Positions 1 through 8,522 of a stretch of 64,000 nucleotides of DNA are shown here, piece after piece. Where the stretch lies: assembly GCA_026986775.1 (NCBI GenBank), contig JALSNX010000003.1, positions 124,001 to 188,000 on the forward strand, given 5' to 3'. Position 1 is the stretch's first letter. Each line of letters opens with the position of its first letter. The notes below the pieces were generated by a model. It did not search any database. It was not told the DNA's origin and saw only the letters and a list, made by a program, of their open reading frames with translations. The translations under genes were made by a program, and so were the position numbers. Source of the DNA: Caldifarciminota bacterium (GTDB taxonomy: Bacteria; Hydrothermota; Hydrothermia; UBA1063; CAJXJZ01).

Positions 1-1
1 A

Positions 2-64
2 GACCAGATAAAAGACCCTGACCTTATATATCCTGGTCAGGAACTTGTGATACCAAGAGACTAA
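2..64 (+). CDS. C-terminal end of a LysM-domain protein (5' truncated by window)
   Basis: Only the last 20 residues are inside the window. They read as the end of a LysM peptidoglycan-binding repeat: a D-P-D-L-I-Y-P-G-Q-E-L-x-I-P segment, the family's conserved 'P..I.PGQ.L.IP' ending. LysM domains bind N-acetylglucosamine-containing glycans in the cell wall. Nothing can be said about the rest of the protein. The stop is followed closely by a rho-independent terminator, so this gene ends the preceding transcription unit. Confidence 0.6.
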   Translation, partial: DQIKDPDLIYPGQELVIPRD

Positions 65-81
65 TTATTATTGGATGCTCT

Positions 82-124
82 AAATTCCCCCGTATGTTTT
101 AACCAGCATGCGGGGGAATTTTTG
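82..124 (+). terminator. Rho-independent terminator after the LysM gene
   Basis: A perfect 10-bp stem (positions 83-92 with 111-120, AATTCCCCCG/CGGGGGAATT) extends by a T-G wobble and three more pairs around a loop at 97-106. It runs directly into T residues at 119-123. It lies between the LysM gene stop and the phoH start, so phoH should have its own promoter, although no good -35/-10 pair is visible between the two. Confidence 0.85.
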
Positions 125-139
125 TAATCTATAAAGAGT

Positions 140-1111
140 ATGGATAACGAGAAAGCTTCAAGGGTAAAAATCCCTCTTGATGACGTTGATACAAAAAAGT
201 TTCTGGGAGTGAATGATAGAACTCTCAGATTTATTAAGGATAAAACAGGAGCAAGGGTCTGGCTGGAGGGTGATGACCTTTTTGCCGAGGGCAGTGAAAA
301 ACAGGTAGAGCTGGTAAGAAAACTTGTGGGTGTATTAAAAAGCATTCTTGTCCAACGCGGTTTTATCTCAGAAGATGATATCAGAGACATTTCAGAACTC
401 AATGAAGAAGAGGTATCAGAGCATACAAAGGAAGATATTTTTATTGATACCCCACGTAGAAGAGTGTATCCAAGGACTCCAAATCAGATAGAGTACATTA
501 AGGCTATTAGAATGTACGATATCGTTGTTGGGATAGGACCTGCCGGTACCGGTAAAACTTATCTTGCAGTTGCACTGGCACTTGAGTTTCTGAAGCGTGG
601 CAAGGTTGAAAAGATTATTCTCACACGTCCGGCAGTGGAAGCAGGGGAATCCCTTGGTTTTCTTCCCGGAGACCTTGAAGAAAAGATCAATCCGTATCTT
701 ACACCGCTATACGATGCTCTATACAGTATGATGGGCTATGAGAGGGTAAGGGCGCTTGTACAGAGGAGGATTCTTGAAATTGCACCTCTTGCTTATATGA
801 GGGGTAGGACCTTTCATGATTCCTTTGTTATTCTTGACGAAGCACAGAATACGAAGGCGGTTCAGATGAAAATGTTTCTCACAAGGCTTGGTTTGAGGTC
901 AAAACTTGTGCTTACTGGTGATATTACCCAGATAGACCTTCCAGATGAAGGGCATTCAGGGCTTGTAGAGATACAGAGAGTGCTCAGGGGGATAAAGGGC
1001 ATAAGGTTCGTCTATTTTGGAAAGGAAGATGTTATAAGACATAGACTTGTGAAGGATATTGTGGAGGCTTATGAAAAATTTCAATCTGAGAAGAACAAAA
1101 AAGTGGAATAG
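140..1111 (+). CDS. phoH: PhoH-like P-loop ATPase
   Basis: A 323-residue PhoH-family cytoplasmic ATPase/putative RNA helicase. Residues 1-100 form the small N-terminal KH-like part. The PhoH ATPase domain follows, with Walker A GPAGTGKT at 133-140 and Walker B FVILDEAQ at about 229-236. Length is typical. It is first in an operon with the 7TM-HD gene and ybeY, the standard bacterial order, where PhoH and YbeY are linked to rRNA/ribosome maintenance. The next gene overlaps its 3' end. The start at 140 has only a weak AAAGAG purine stretch upstream. Confidence 0.93.
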   Translation: MDNEKASRVKIPLDDVDTKKFLGVNDRTLRFIKDKTGARVWLEGDDLFAEGSEKQVELVRKLVGVLKSILVQRGFISEDDIRDISELNEEEVSEHTKEDIFIDTPRRRVYPRTPNQIEYIKAIRMYDIVVGIGPAGTGKTYLAVALALEFLKRGKVEKIILTRPAVEAGESLGFLPGDLEEKINPYLTPLYDALYSMMGYERVRALVQRRILEIAPLAYMRGRTFHDSFVILDEAQNTKAVQMKMFLTRLGLRSKLVLTGDITQIDLPDEGHSGLVEIQRVLRGIKGIRFVYFGKEDVIRHRLVKDIVEAYEKFQSEKNKKVE

Positions 1112-3104
1112 ATTACTCATAGTTTTACTGCATATAGTGCTACTTGTATTTTTTGCAGAGTACTTCTATCCTTACCGTAGTGAATACAAAATAAAGAGTC
1201 TGAAGGTGGGTGATGTCTCAAATACAGATATTATTGCTCCCTTTTCTTACTCAGTGAAAAAGAACAAAGAAGAGCTTGAAAGGGAAAGAAGACTTGCCAT
1301 GGCTCAGGTTTATCCCTATTACTCGTACGTGCCTGATATACTGGATACGCTCCTTATGGCTGTTGATTCAGCACAGAATACACCCATGGATATTAAAGAT
1401 GCAGCAAAGAGCTTTATCAAAAAGTATTACAGAAAATACAGGATTATCCCAACAAAGCGTGGCATTACCACTGATAGCGTAATACTAATATACAATCAAA
1501 AAGAAAGGCCTTATGCGGTCAGCAGGTTGAAAGACCTTGAAGAGGTACAGGATAATCTGAGTCAGGAGTCTTACTATTATTTTCCTACCGATGAGAGAAA
1601 GAGGAGGTATTTTTTAGATTTTGTGGGATCCCTCCTCAGGGAAAACTGTATTCCGCTCACGGAACTCACTGACAAAAAGAGAAAAGAGGCGGCCTCACAG
1701 GTATCCGAAACGAAACTACTTGTGGAAAGGGGAGATGTTATTGTAAGAAGGGGAGATACAATTACTCCTGAGAAGTACAACATCATTCAGGCAATGTATG
1801 AAACCGGCAGATTCAATTTTCAGGGGATGCTCTGGAAAAGACAGATAATTCGTATATTAATATTCACAGTGCTGGTTTTGAATCTTCTCTTCACACTTCT
1901 GGTATTCATTCCCGAGACGGTGTTTGAGCCTGATAAATTTGTTCCTCTTTATGTTGTATATCTCCTTGTACTTTTCACATATTCAGTTGTTATAAAGAGC
2001 AGTTTTAATCCGTACCTAACCCTTATTCCTTTTGCAGGTTTATTTCTCTCTATTATAGTTAACAGGGAATATTCAACTTTTGTGCTTTTCTTGCTCTCAA
2101 TGTTAATGGCTATTTATGCAGGTAGCAGGTTTAATATATTTATATATAATATGCTTGTTGGTTTCCTTGCAGCACTTTCTGCCCGTACCATAAAAACAAG
2201 GTTTGCTATATACTATGCTTTTGCTACAGTATTCGCTTCTGAAGCACTTTTAATAGTGCTGATGGCTTACAGTTTTAATGCAAGGCCCCATGTTGAAGCA
2301 AGTGCGCTTTTTACGGCGTCTTTCAGCAGTGCGTTGCTTTCTGTACTGCTTTTTATGGCAGTTTTGCCTATATATGAACGCGTATTTCGTGTCGCAACGG
2401 ATTTCTGGCTTATGGAACTATCAAACCTGAATCATCCTCTTTTAAAAAGACTTGCAGAGAAGGCCCCCGGTACTTTCACGCATTCTGTTTCTGTTGGAAA
2501 TCTTGCCTCTGTGGCGGCGGAGGCTATAGGATCCAATGCAGTTCTTGCAAGGGTTGCCTCCTATTATCATGATATCGGAAAAATGAAGCATCCTTCCTTT
2601 TTCATTGAGAACCAGACTGATGAAAATCCACATGATAGGTTATCACCGGAGATGAGTGCAAAGGTTATTATTGCCCATGTGCAGGATGGGGTAGAAATAG
2701 CGGAAAAGAACAGACTTCCACGAGAAATTGTAAGAATGATAGAAACGCATCATGGTACTTCACTCTTATTGCCATTTTATTCAAAGGCAAAGGAACAGGG
2801 TAAGGATGTAAAGGAAGAGGATTTCAGATATCCCGGGCCATTGCCTCGCACAAAAGAAGAATCTATTGTAATGCTTGCAGATAGTGTTGAAGCGGCTGTA
2901 AGGAGCCTTAAAGCCAGAGATGACAAAAGTGTAAAGGGGATGATTAAGAGCATCATAGACTATAAAATAGAGAGTGGTGAGCTAAAAGAATCCCTGCTGA
3001 CGCTCAGCGATATTGCCAGAATTGAAGATGCTTTTACAAAAATGGCTATTTCCATAGCACATACAAGAATAGAGTATCCCAGAAATGAAGGTAATAACAA
3101 ATAG
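1071..3104 (+). CDS. 7TM-HD family membrane phosphohydrolase (PgpH/YqfF-like, putative c-di-AMP phosphodiesterase)
   Basis: Start ATG 1071 was preferred over the in-frame TTG at 1059 because GGAGG lies at 1063-1067; it overlaps phoH by 41 bases. The 677-residue protein has an N-terminal membrane anchor (about 14-30), an extracellular 7TM-HED-like domain to about 250, seven membrane spans to about 445, and a cytoplasmic HD domain. Metal-binding H471 (in THSVSVGN) and H500-D501 (YYHDIGKMKHP) are visible. Characterised relatives hydrolyse cyclic di-AMP. The position between phoH and ybeY is the usual one for this family. Substrate is inferred from family. Confidence 0.9.
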   Translation: MKNFNLRRTKKWNRLLIVLLHIVLLVFFAEYFYPYRSEYKIKSLKVGDVSNTDIIAPFSYSVKKNKEELERERRLAMAQVYPYYSYVPDILDTLLMAVDSAQNTPMDIKDAAKSFIKKYYRKYRIIPTKRGITTDSVILIYNQKERPYAVSRLKDLEEVQDNLSQESYYYFPTDERKRRYFLDFVGSLLRENCIPLTELTDKKRKEAASQVSETKLLVERGDVIVRRGDTITPEKYNIIQAMYETGRFNFQGMLWKRQIIRILIFTVLVLNLLFTLLVFIPETVFEPDKFVPLYVVYLLVLFTYSVVIKSSFNPYLTLIPFAGLFLSIIVNREYSTFVLFLLSMLMAIYAGSRFNIFIYNMLVGFLAALSARTIKTRFAIYYAFATVFASEALLIVLMAYSFNARPHVEASALFTASFSSALLSVLLFMAVLPIYERVFRVATDFWLMELSNLNHPLLKRLAEKAPGTFTHSVSVGNLASVAAEAIGSNAVLARVASYYHDIGKMKHPSFFIENQTDENPHDRLSPEMSAKVIIAHVQDGVEIAEKNRLPREIVRMIETHHGTSLLLPFYSKAKEQGKDVKEEDFRYPGPLPRTKEESIVMLADSVEAAVRSLKARDDKSVKGMIKSIIDYKIESGELKESLLTLSDIARIEDAFTKMAISIAHTRIEYPRNEGNNK

Positions 3105-3489
3105 AACTGGATTAAAAAGAACGTTTATCAGTAAACTCAGAAAATTTATAACACAGCATTTTTCATCTCTTTCTGGCACTTTGGAGGTGGTTTTTGTAAG
3201 CGATTCCACCATGAGAAGGTATAACAGAAGATTTGCAGGTAAGGGAGGAACCACAGATGTACTTGCCTTTGATATGGGTAAAACGTATGTTATAATTATT
3301 TCAGTTGATACGGCCAGAAAGAATGCAATTTATTATGGTGAGAAATTTGAGGATGAACTTGTAAGATATGTTATCCACGGCATTCTGCATCTTATGGGTT
3401 TTGATCACAAGGTTGAACATAAAAATGACAGAATGCGAGATATGGAAGAAGAAAAAGTGAAAATATGGAAAACCTTTTATTACTCCTGA
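3085..3489 (+). CDS. ybeY: Endoribonuclease YbeY (rRNA maturation factor)
   Basis: 134 residues. The zinc motif H-G-x-L-H-L-x-G-x-D-H is complete: H98, H102 and H108. The upstream family segment N-R-R-F-x-x-K-x-x-T-T-D-V-L-A-F is also present. YbeY is a metal-dependent single-strand endoribonuclease acting in 16S rRNA 3'-end maturation and ribosome quality control. It overlaps the HD gene by 20 bases and the next gene by 25, so translation is probably coupled. Confidence 0.93.
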   Translation: MKVITNRTGLKRTFISKLRKFITQHFSSLSGTLEVVFVSDSTMRRYNRRFAGKGGTTDVLAFDMGKTYVIIISVDTARKNAIYYGEKFEDELVRYVIHGILHLMGFDHKVEHKNDRMRDMEEEKVKIWKTFYYS

Positions 3490-4607
3490 TTCTCCTTTTC
3501 CTTTCTTTTATATTTTCGGGGTATGAAACAGCTTTTTTCTCCATATCGGCAGGTCAGAGAGAAAGGCTTTCCATAAGGTATCCGTATCTTAATATTCAAA
3601 CACTTCAGGATGACAGGACAACTCTACTAAACGTAATACTACTTATGAATCTTCTGGTCAACACTCTTAATTCGTTTGTCTTCGCACGGATGATAGAGGG
3701 GATAGAAACATCATCGGGTATTTCTCCAGGACTTCTACTTTTATATCAGATAGGTGGATTTTTTATAGTGCTCCTTCTTTTTGGTGAGATAACCCCGAAA
3801 GTCATTGCAATAAGAGATCCTGCTTTTTTTCTCAAGAATTTCAGCATCTTTATTTATATGATATATCGTGTTGTCAGATGGGTTGTAAGGCCACTCTCAG
3901 TTTATTTCAAATGGGTGTCTTCAAGACTGTGGAAATGGGAAGTTTCTCCTGAGTCAACTCTTCTGGAACTTAAGACCCTTTTCCCTGATGTACCTGGAGT
4001 TTTCACCGGTATCAGTCTCTCAAGAGGTAATATAAGGAGATTTATAAGAGATAGAAAACATGTTGTCCATCTTGAAACCAACATGAGTGATAAAGACATG
4101 GATAAAGTTATAATTAAACAGCCTCATTCACTTTATCCAGTTCTTGAAAATATGGAGGTTGTTAAAATTGCCAATCTGCTGAAAAGCGATAGAGAACATA
4201 TTCATTTTGAGGAACCGGCTATTATTCCTGATACCATTACCATTCAGGAGTACTTAAGAGAAGTTGATGAGGAAATTAACGGTTTTAGAATTGTTGTGTC
4301 TGAATATGGTGATTATCTGGGCATTGCCACACTTGATGACCTTATCAGAGTATTATCACCAGAAACAAGTATTAAAAGCCTGGGTAAGAATGTTTATATA
4401 GTTGATGGCAGGGCATACATAGAGGAGATTGAGAGTAAGCTGGGAATTACCTTTGAAACAGAAAGCGATACTATTATGGGTTATATTATGGAAAAGACAG
4501 ATAGAATTCCTGAAGAAGGTGAAAGGATTGATATAGATGGTGTACGATTTGAAGTTCTGGCCAGAGAGGAGGGTGAGATAAAATTAGTCAGGATGGAAAT
4601 ACTATGA
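3465..4607 (+). CDS. CNNM/DUF21-CBS-CorC_HlyC membrane protein (putative magnesium/divalent cation transporter-like)
   Basis: 380 residues. An N-terminal CNNM (DUF21) transmembrane domain of about 150 residues begins at the first residue with the typical S-G-x-E-T-A-F-F-S segment. A CBS pair occupies about 205-295, with the second CBS ending in V-S-E-Y-G-D-Y-L-G-I-A-T-L-D-D-L-I. A CorC_HlyC-associated domain spans about 310-380. Family members are proposed Mg2+ or Co2+ efflux proteins, once called hemolysins. It overlaps ybeY; CBS proteins are common beside ybeY. A paralog follows directly. Confidence 0.85.
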   Translation: MENLLLLLILLFLSFIFSGYETAFFSISAGQRERLSIRYPYLNIQTLQDDRTTLLNVILLMNLLVNTLNSFVFARMIEGIETSSGISPGLLLLYQIGGFFIVLLLFGEITPKVIAIRDPAFFLKNFSIFIYMIYRVVRWVVRPLSVYFKWVSSRLWKWEVSPESTLLELKTLFPDVPGVFTGISLSRGNIRRFIRDRKHVVHLETNMSDKDMDKVIIKQPHSLYPVLENMEVVKIANLLKSDREHIHFEEPAIIPDTITIQEYLREVDEEINGFRIVVSEYGDYLGIATLDDLIRVLSPETSIKSLGKNVYIVDGRAYIEEIESKLGITFETESDTIMGYIMEKTDRIPEEGERIDIDGVRFEVLAREEGEIKLVRMEIL

Positions 4608-5761
4608 TGTATTTTATTCTCTTTGTCATTTCTGCTGTACTTGTGGCTCTTTACACATTTTTTGAAATGGCGTATCTTCTCACTTCCAAGACGAAACTCA
4701 AGAAAACCGGGCGGCTTTATGATTTTCTAAAAAGGCCTGAAAGAGTGATAATTACTGTTCTGATTGGAACTAATTTATGGGCTATTTCTGCATCCATGTT
4801 TTTTAGAAGGTTTATGGGAAGTAGTGGTGGTGAGAAGATACTTGAAGGAGGTCTTATTGTTACCTTAATACTCTTTATATTCTCCGAGATGTTGCCTAAA
4901 AATATTGCCACCTACTTACATGAAAGGTTTTTCAATGCTCTCTCACCCTTTATCTGGTTTACATACTCGTTGTTTTCACCGATTATTATTGTCATTGAGA
5001 AAATAACAAGGAGATTTTATAGAAATGATAGTGAGGTTAAAATGGACAGGGAAAGGGATGTCATGTCATATATTTCAGAATTGAGGAAGCAATTTCCAGA
5101 TAAGGCTATGGAAGCCTATGTTGATGTGGTTGAAGAGACTGTTAGATTCCTCTCAGCACAGGTTGTGGACTATTCAATGTATCTTGGCCAAATTAATTTT
5201 ATAGATCTGGACAATCCTGATCTTAAGGCTGCAAAGAATTATGATTTTTCTGTGGTTTATAAAGGTAATATAGACAATGTTGTGGGAATTCTTAAAGCCA
5301 AGTATATCTATTTGATAGAAAAAGGATATATGTCTTTAGAAGAGGCGCTTTACGAGCCCGTGTTTGTTCATGAATCACAGTCTGTGAGAAATGTTCTTGC
5401 CCGATTGAGCGAGAGTGGTCGTAAGGAGAGTATCGTGGTTGATGAGCATGGTAATATTAAGGGTGTATTTTCGGTGTGTTCCCTAAGAAGCGTTATACTT
5501 AATATTTCAAGAGGACATTTCATCACAGTGTGGGGGGAGGATAAACTTGAAAGACTTGCAAGGCTTTGTGGGGAGGTTAATACTTATAATGTGTCTCTGA
5601 CAGTACATGAGTTTCTGATGAGTAGATTTGGGAACAAATTAAGGCCTGGAAGCAGTATGACAATAGGAAGTTGCAAAATAACCGTACTTTCAATGAAAGG
5701 TGGGATCATAGGCAGGATTATAGTGGACACAAGGGGAGGAGATGATGGAACTGAATTTTGA
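4604..5761 (+). CDS. Second CNNM/DUF21-CBS protein, divergent paralog
   Basis: 385 residues. The N-terminal CNNM-type membrane domain starts with F-E-M-A-Y-L-L in place of the E-T-A-F-F of its neighbour. A degenerate CBS pair follows, with a recognisable second repeat (V-V-D-E-H-G-N-I-K-G-V-F-S). The C-terminal CorC_HlyC-like part is poorly conserved. The ATG shares bases with the previous stop (ATGA-type overlap), so the two are co-translated. It may form a heteromer with the upstream paralog; that is inference from the tandem arrangement. Confidence 0.75.
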   Translation: MMYFILFVISAVLVALYTFFEMAYLLTSKTKLKKTGRLYDFLKRPERVIITVLIGTNLWAISASMFFRRFMGSSGGEKILEGGLIVTLILFIFSEMLPKNIATYLHERFFNALSPFIWFTYSLFSPIIIVIEKITRRFYRNDSEVKMDRERDVMSYISELRKQFPDKAMEAYVDVVEETVRFLSAQVVDYSMYLGQINFIDLDNPDLKAAKNYDFSVVYKGNIDNVVGILKAKYIYLIEKGYMSLEEALYEPVFVHESQSVRNVLARLSESGRKESIVVDEHGNIKGVFSVCSLRSVILNISRGHFITVWGEDKLERLARLCGEVNTYNVSLTVHEFLMSRFGNKLRPGSSMTIGSCKITVLSMKGGIIGRIIVDTRGGDDGTEF

Positions 5762-6728
5762 TAAGAAAAAGGTTGTTGTTGCTGGAGACCTTATTCTTGA
5801 TGAGTATGTTGAAGGAAGAGTTCGTCGTATTTCTCCAGAGGCTCCTGTCCCTGTTGTGGAGCTCCTCAGTGAAGAGCATAAACCCGGTGGAGCTGCCAAT
5901 GTGGCGGTTTTATTGCGCTATCTTGGTGCTAACGTAAGCATTGCTGGTGTGGTGGGCAATGACGAAAGGGGAGATTTGCTTCTGGCACTTCTTGAAAAGG
6001 AGGGGGTTGACACATCCCTCGTAGTAAGGGAAAAGGATAGGCCAACCACTGTTAAAACCCGGGTAATCTCAAAAGCACATCATATAGTGAGACTGGACAG
6101 GGAGGTGACTTCTTTAATCTTAAAGGAGACTGAGCAAAAGGTTATCAATGCTATTCAACAGTATGCAGGAGAAGTTGATGCAGTCCTTGTTGAGGACTAT
6201 GATAAAGGTTTTATCACTCCCACCTTTATTAAAGAGTTAAAGAAACTAAAAGTTCCCATTTACGTAGACCCTAAAATAAAAAATATGCCATATTATACTG
6301 GTGTGAGATTGTTAAAGCCGAATCTCGGTGAATTTCTTGATGCGTCAGGAAACAGAAATATAGAAAGTGATGAAGAACTGTACGAAAGAGCATTTGAGTT
6401 TAAAATGGCCCAGAATGTAGAAATACTACTCGTTACCATGGGAGAGCGGGGAATGCTTATGATAGACAATGGTAGTGTTATAAAGATTCCTGCAATTAAG
6501 CGGGAGGTCTATGATGTTACAGGCGCAGGGGATATGGTGATATCAGCCTTTACTCTTTCAGAACTTTCTGGATATTCTCCACTGGATGCAGCCATTATTG
6601 CATCCATTGCTGCTGGTATAGAGGTCACAAGACTGGGAGCAACTCCTGTGTATCCAGAAGAAATAAAAGAAGTTTTAGCAGAAGAATACCATTTACTCAG
6701 GGAAAAAATAGAATGTCTCTCCTGTTAA
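5742..6728 (+). CDS. hldE1: D-glycero-beta-D-manno-heptose-7-phosphate kinase-like PfkB sugar kinase (HldE N-domain/RfaE1 type)
   Basis: 328 residues, PfkB/ribokinase family. The N-terminal V-A-G-D-L-I-L-D-E-Y with R-R-I-S-P-E-A-P-V-P and P-G-G-A-A-N-V-A is the specific RfaE1 pattern. The anion-hole/catalytic segment D-V-T-G-A-G-D sits at 258-264, with D264 the catalytic base. There is no C-terminal cytidylyltransferase domain, so it corresponds to a monofunctional kinase. Expected role: phosphorylating heptose-7-phosphate to the 1,7-bisphosphate for LPS-type heptose. ATG-ATG at the start follows GGAGG. It overlaps the CBS gene. Confidence 0.85.
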   Translation: MMELNFDKKKVVVAGDLILDEYVEGRVRRISPEAPVPVVELLSEEHKPGGAANVAVLLRYLGANVSIAGVVGNDERGDLLLALLEKEGVDTSLVVREKDRPTTVKTRVISKAHHIVRLDREVTSLILKETEQKVINAIQQYAGEVDAVLVEDYDKGFITPTFIKELKKLKVPIYVDPKIKNMPYYTGVRLLKPNLGEFLDASGNRNIESDEELYERAFEFKMAQNVEILLVTMGERGMLMIDNGSVIKIPAIKREVYDVTGAGDMVISAFTLSELSGYSPLDAAIIASIAAGIEVTRLGATPVYPEEIKEVLAEEYHLLREKIECLSC

Positions 6729-7090
6729 TCCTGATGACTTTTTTTCCGGTTAAAACCAGGCCACCGGATCCCCGTAAAGCAATGCTATATTCTGCTATTT
6801 TACCCGCAGGAGGACAGTTCTATAATGGTAATTATTTAAAAGGTATGGCCTTTGCAGGTCTTGAGCTATTCCTCCTTGGTTCTTCTTTTGTAAATTACAG
6901 AGAGTCGTTGAAATATACACAGTCTTCCATGGAGAGAGATTTCTATACAAAAGAGGCCTTTTCTTATGGTCTGTATTTCCTTGGCGTATATCTTTTTTCT
7001 ATTGCAGATGCCTATGTTTCTGCAAATTTTTATAAGGTTGAAGAGTATTTTTCGGTTAAAGGGGGCAAGAGGCGTGAAAAAGATAGGTAG
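6713..7090 (+). CDS. Small DUF5683-like membrane protein
   Basis: 125 residues. A short hydrophobic N-terminus looks like a signal peptide or anchor. Then comes P-D-P-R-K-A-M-L-Y-S-A-I-L-P-A-G-G-Q-F-Y-N, the signature of DUF5683-like envelope proteins, followed by two more membrane segments (about 45-60 and 85-103). No biochemical role is known. It overlaps both neighbours (hldE1 and thiE) by about 16 bases, so it belongs to the operon. Confidence 0.6.
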   Translation: MSLLLILMTFFPVKTRPPDPRKAMLYSAILPAGGQFYNGNYLKGMAFAGLELFLLGSSFVNYRESLKYTQSSMERDFYTKEAFSYGLYFLGVYLFSIADAYVSANFYKVEEYFSVKGGKRREKDR

Positions 7091-7691
7091 GCTTTATATT
7101 GTCAGTCCCGAACCTGAAGGTAGAATACCTGAACGCATTATTGAGGCTGCAAGGTGTGGTGCAGATATAGTTCAGATAAGGAGTAAGAAACTATACAAAA
7201 ATGACCTGATTACACTTGTTAGATATGTAAAAACCAAGATTCCTGAAGGTGTAATGCTGATTGTCAATGACTATCCGGAAGTTGCAATTATGTCAGGGGC
7301 AGATGGAATACACGGTGGCAAAGGGGATTTTGGATTTGAAGATATCCGTATATTCAAAGAGAAGTACAACCTCATTGTTGGAGTGAGTGTGTATGACTCT
7401 CTGAAAAGAGGAGAACTCGCTGAAAAATATGGTGCTGAATATGTAGCTTTTAGTTCTCCATTCCCCTCTCCATCTAAAGAAAAGGTGTTTACTTCAAAAG
7501 ATGTCATTGAGAAGGCTGTAAGTACCCTAAATCTTCCAGTGTTTGTTATTGGAGGGATAAATGATAGTAACATAGAAGAAGTTCTTGAATTGGGTGTTCA
7601 TGGAGTAGCGGTTCTCTCATATGCCTTTACGGAAGATACATGTGAGAGGGTCAAGAAACTTAAGGGTTTTATTGAAAGGTATGCTCGTTAG
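7074..7691 (+). CDS. thiE: Thiamine-phosphate synthase / TenI family protein
   Basis: 205 residues starting at GTG 7074, where the family fold begins (K-K-I-G-R-L-Y-I-V-S); the longer in-frame ORF upstream lies inside the previous gene and is not used. The TIM-barrel motifs of ThiE/TenI are present: the strand Q-I-R-S-K, V-N-D-Y-P-E-V-A, A-D-G-I-H, and the phosphate-binding V-I-G-G-I-N. Reaction for ThiE: joins HMP-pyrophosphate and HET-phosphate. The Q-I-R-x-K form fits either ThiE or the TenI branch (thiazole tautomerase), so the symbol is provisional. No other thiamine genes are nearby. Confidence 0.72.
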   Translation: MKKIGRLYIVSPEPEGRIPERIIEAARCGADIVQIRSKKLYKNDLITLVRYVKTKIPEGVMLIVNDYPEVAIMSGADGIHGGKGDFGFEDIRIFKEKYNLIVGVSVYDSLKRGELAEKYGAEYVAFSSPFPSPSKEKVFTSKDVIEKAVSTLNLPVFVIGGINDSNIEEVLELGVHGVAVLSYAFTEDTCERVKKLKGFIERYAR

Positions 7692-8403
7692 AAAGTTATT
7701 GAATTTTTTCAAAAAAGTGTTTGCCCTTTTCCTGTTTCTCTTTAATCCACGAAAGCAGGCTATAGAGCACAACCTTGAAAGACTCGGAGTTGAACATCAT
7801 AAGGGAAGGCTTGCATTTCAAACATATTACAATCTTTTCAATGCTTACCTCATGTTGCTTATATATACGCTCTTCAAAAAACGCCCACTTTTTACAATAT
7901 ATAATGAAGATTATCTGAAGACAGGGAAAATTTTTGTCAGTATTCATTATGGGCCGTGGGATCTGGCTCTGAGGCTTGTATATGAGAAATATCCTTTTGT
8001 TTCCGTTGTGGGTAAAAGGGATTTTTTGAATGTACTGAGAGAAAAGCAGGGTATCAGGCTTATATACTCCACTGATGGCTTCTTAAAAATCGCAGAGCTT
8101 GCAAAAAAGGAGAGAATGGCCATTATGCTTGACAGAACCTTTTATGAAAAGGGCATTTTTATCCCTGTGGGAAAATCAAAACTGAAAATTTCCAGAGCAG
8201 CTATTATGCTTGCCCGAAGAACCAAACAGGATATATTCTTTATAAGAACAGTGGGTAAAGATGATACTATAAGCCTCTATATTGAAAAAATACCTTGTGA
8301 CAGTTTTGAGAGTATGCTGAAGGGCGTCTCGGACATGATAAATAGAACTGTGCTTGATGACCCTTCCTGGTGGTTGAACTTTTTTACAACATGGAAAAAA
8401 TAA
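7681..8403 (+). CDS. Lysophospholipid/lauroyl acyltransferase family protein (HtrB/LpxL-like)
   Basis: 240 residues from ATG 7681, preceded by GAAAGG; it overlaps thiE by 11 bases. A hydrophobic N-terminus (about 8-20) anchors it at the inner membrane. The acyltransferase motif H-Y-G-P-W-D (HX4D) is in S-I-H-Y-G-P-W-D-L-A-L. LpxL/LpxM relatives are about 300 residues; this is short and divergent, so the acceptor (lipid A or another lipid) is uncertain. Presence with hldE1 in the same operon supports an outer-membrane lipid role. Confidence 0.7.
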   Translation: MLVRKLLNFFKKVFALFLFLFNPRKQAIEHNLERLGVEHHKGRLAFQTYYNLFNAYLMLLIYTLFKKRPLFTIYNEDYLKTGKIFVSIHYGPWDLALRLVYEKYPFVSVVGKRDFLNVLREKQGIRLIYSTDGFLKIAELAKKERMAIMLDRTFYEKGIFIPVGKSKLKISRAAIMLARRTKQDIFFIRTVGKDDTISLYIEKIPCDSFESMLKGVSDMINRTVLDDPSWWLNFFTTWKK

Positions 8404-8450
8404 AGGAACTTTTTAATCCAGAGCCAGATTTCACTTTAAAAACTTTACGT

Positions 8451-8479
8451 TTGACCGACCTTTCACTAACATTTATAAT
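8451..8479 (+). promoter_or_regulatory. Sigma70-type promoter for the disulfide oxidoreductase-tldD operon
   Basis: TTGACC at 8451-8456, a 17-bp spacer and a perfect TATAAT at 8474-8479. Transcription should start near 8486. This gives a leader of about 37 bases with AAGGAGG at 8511-8517 before ATG 8523. It is the clearest conventional, leadered promoter in the first part of the window. Confidence 0.85.
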
Positions 8480-8522
8480 CATTATATAACACAAACAACA
8501 AAAAGAAGTTAAGGAGGTACTT

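Noticed and set aside
1059-1070. TTG 1059 as start of the 7TM-HD gene
   Set aside because: GGAGG at 1063-1067 points to ATG 1071.
5742-6728. Bifunctional HldE (kinase plus ADP-heptose synthase)
   Set aside because: Only the kinase domain is present; the ORF ends right after the PfkB fold.
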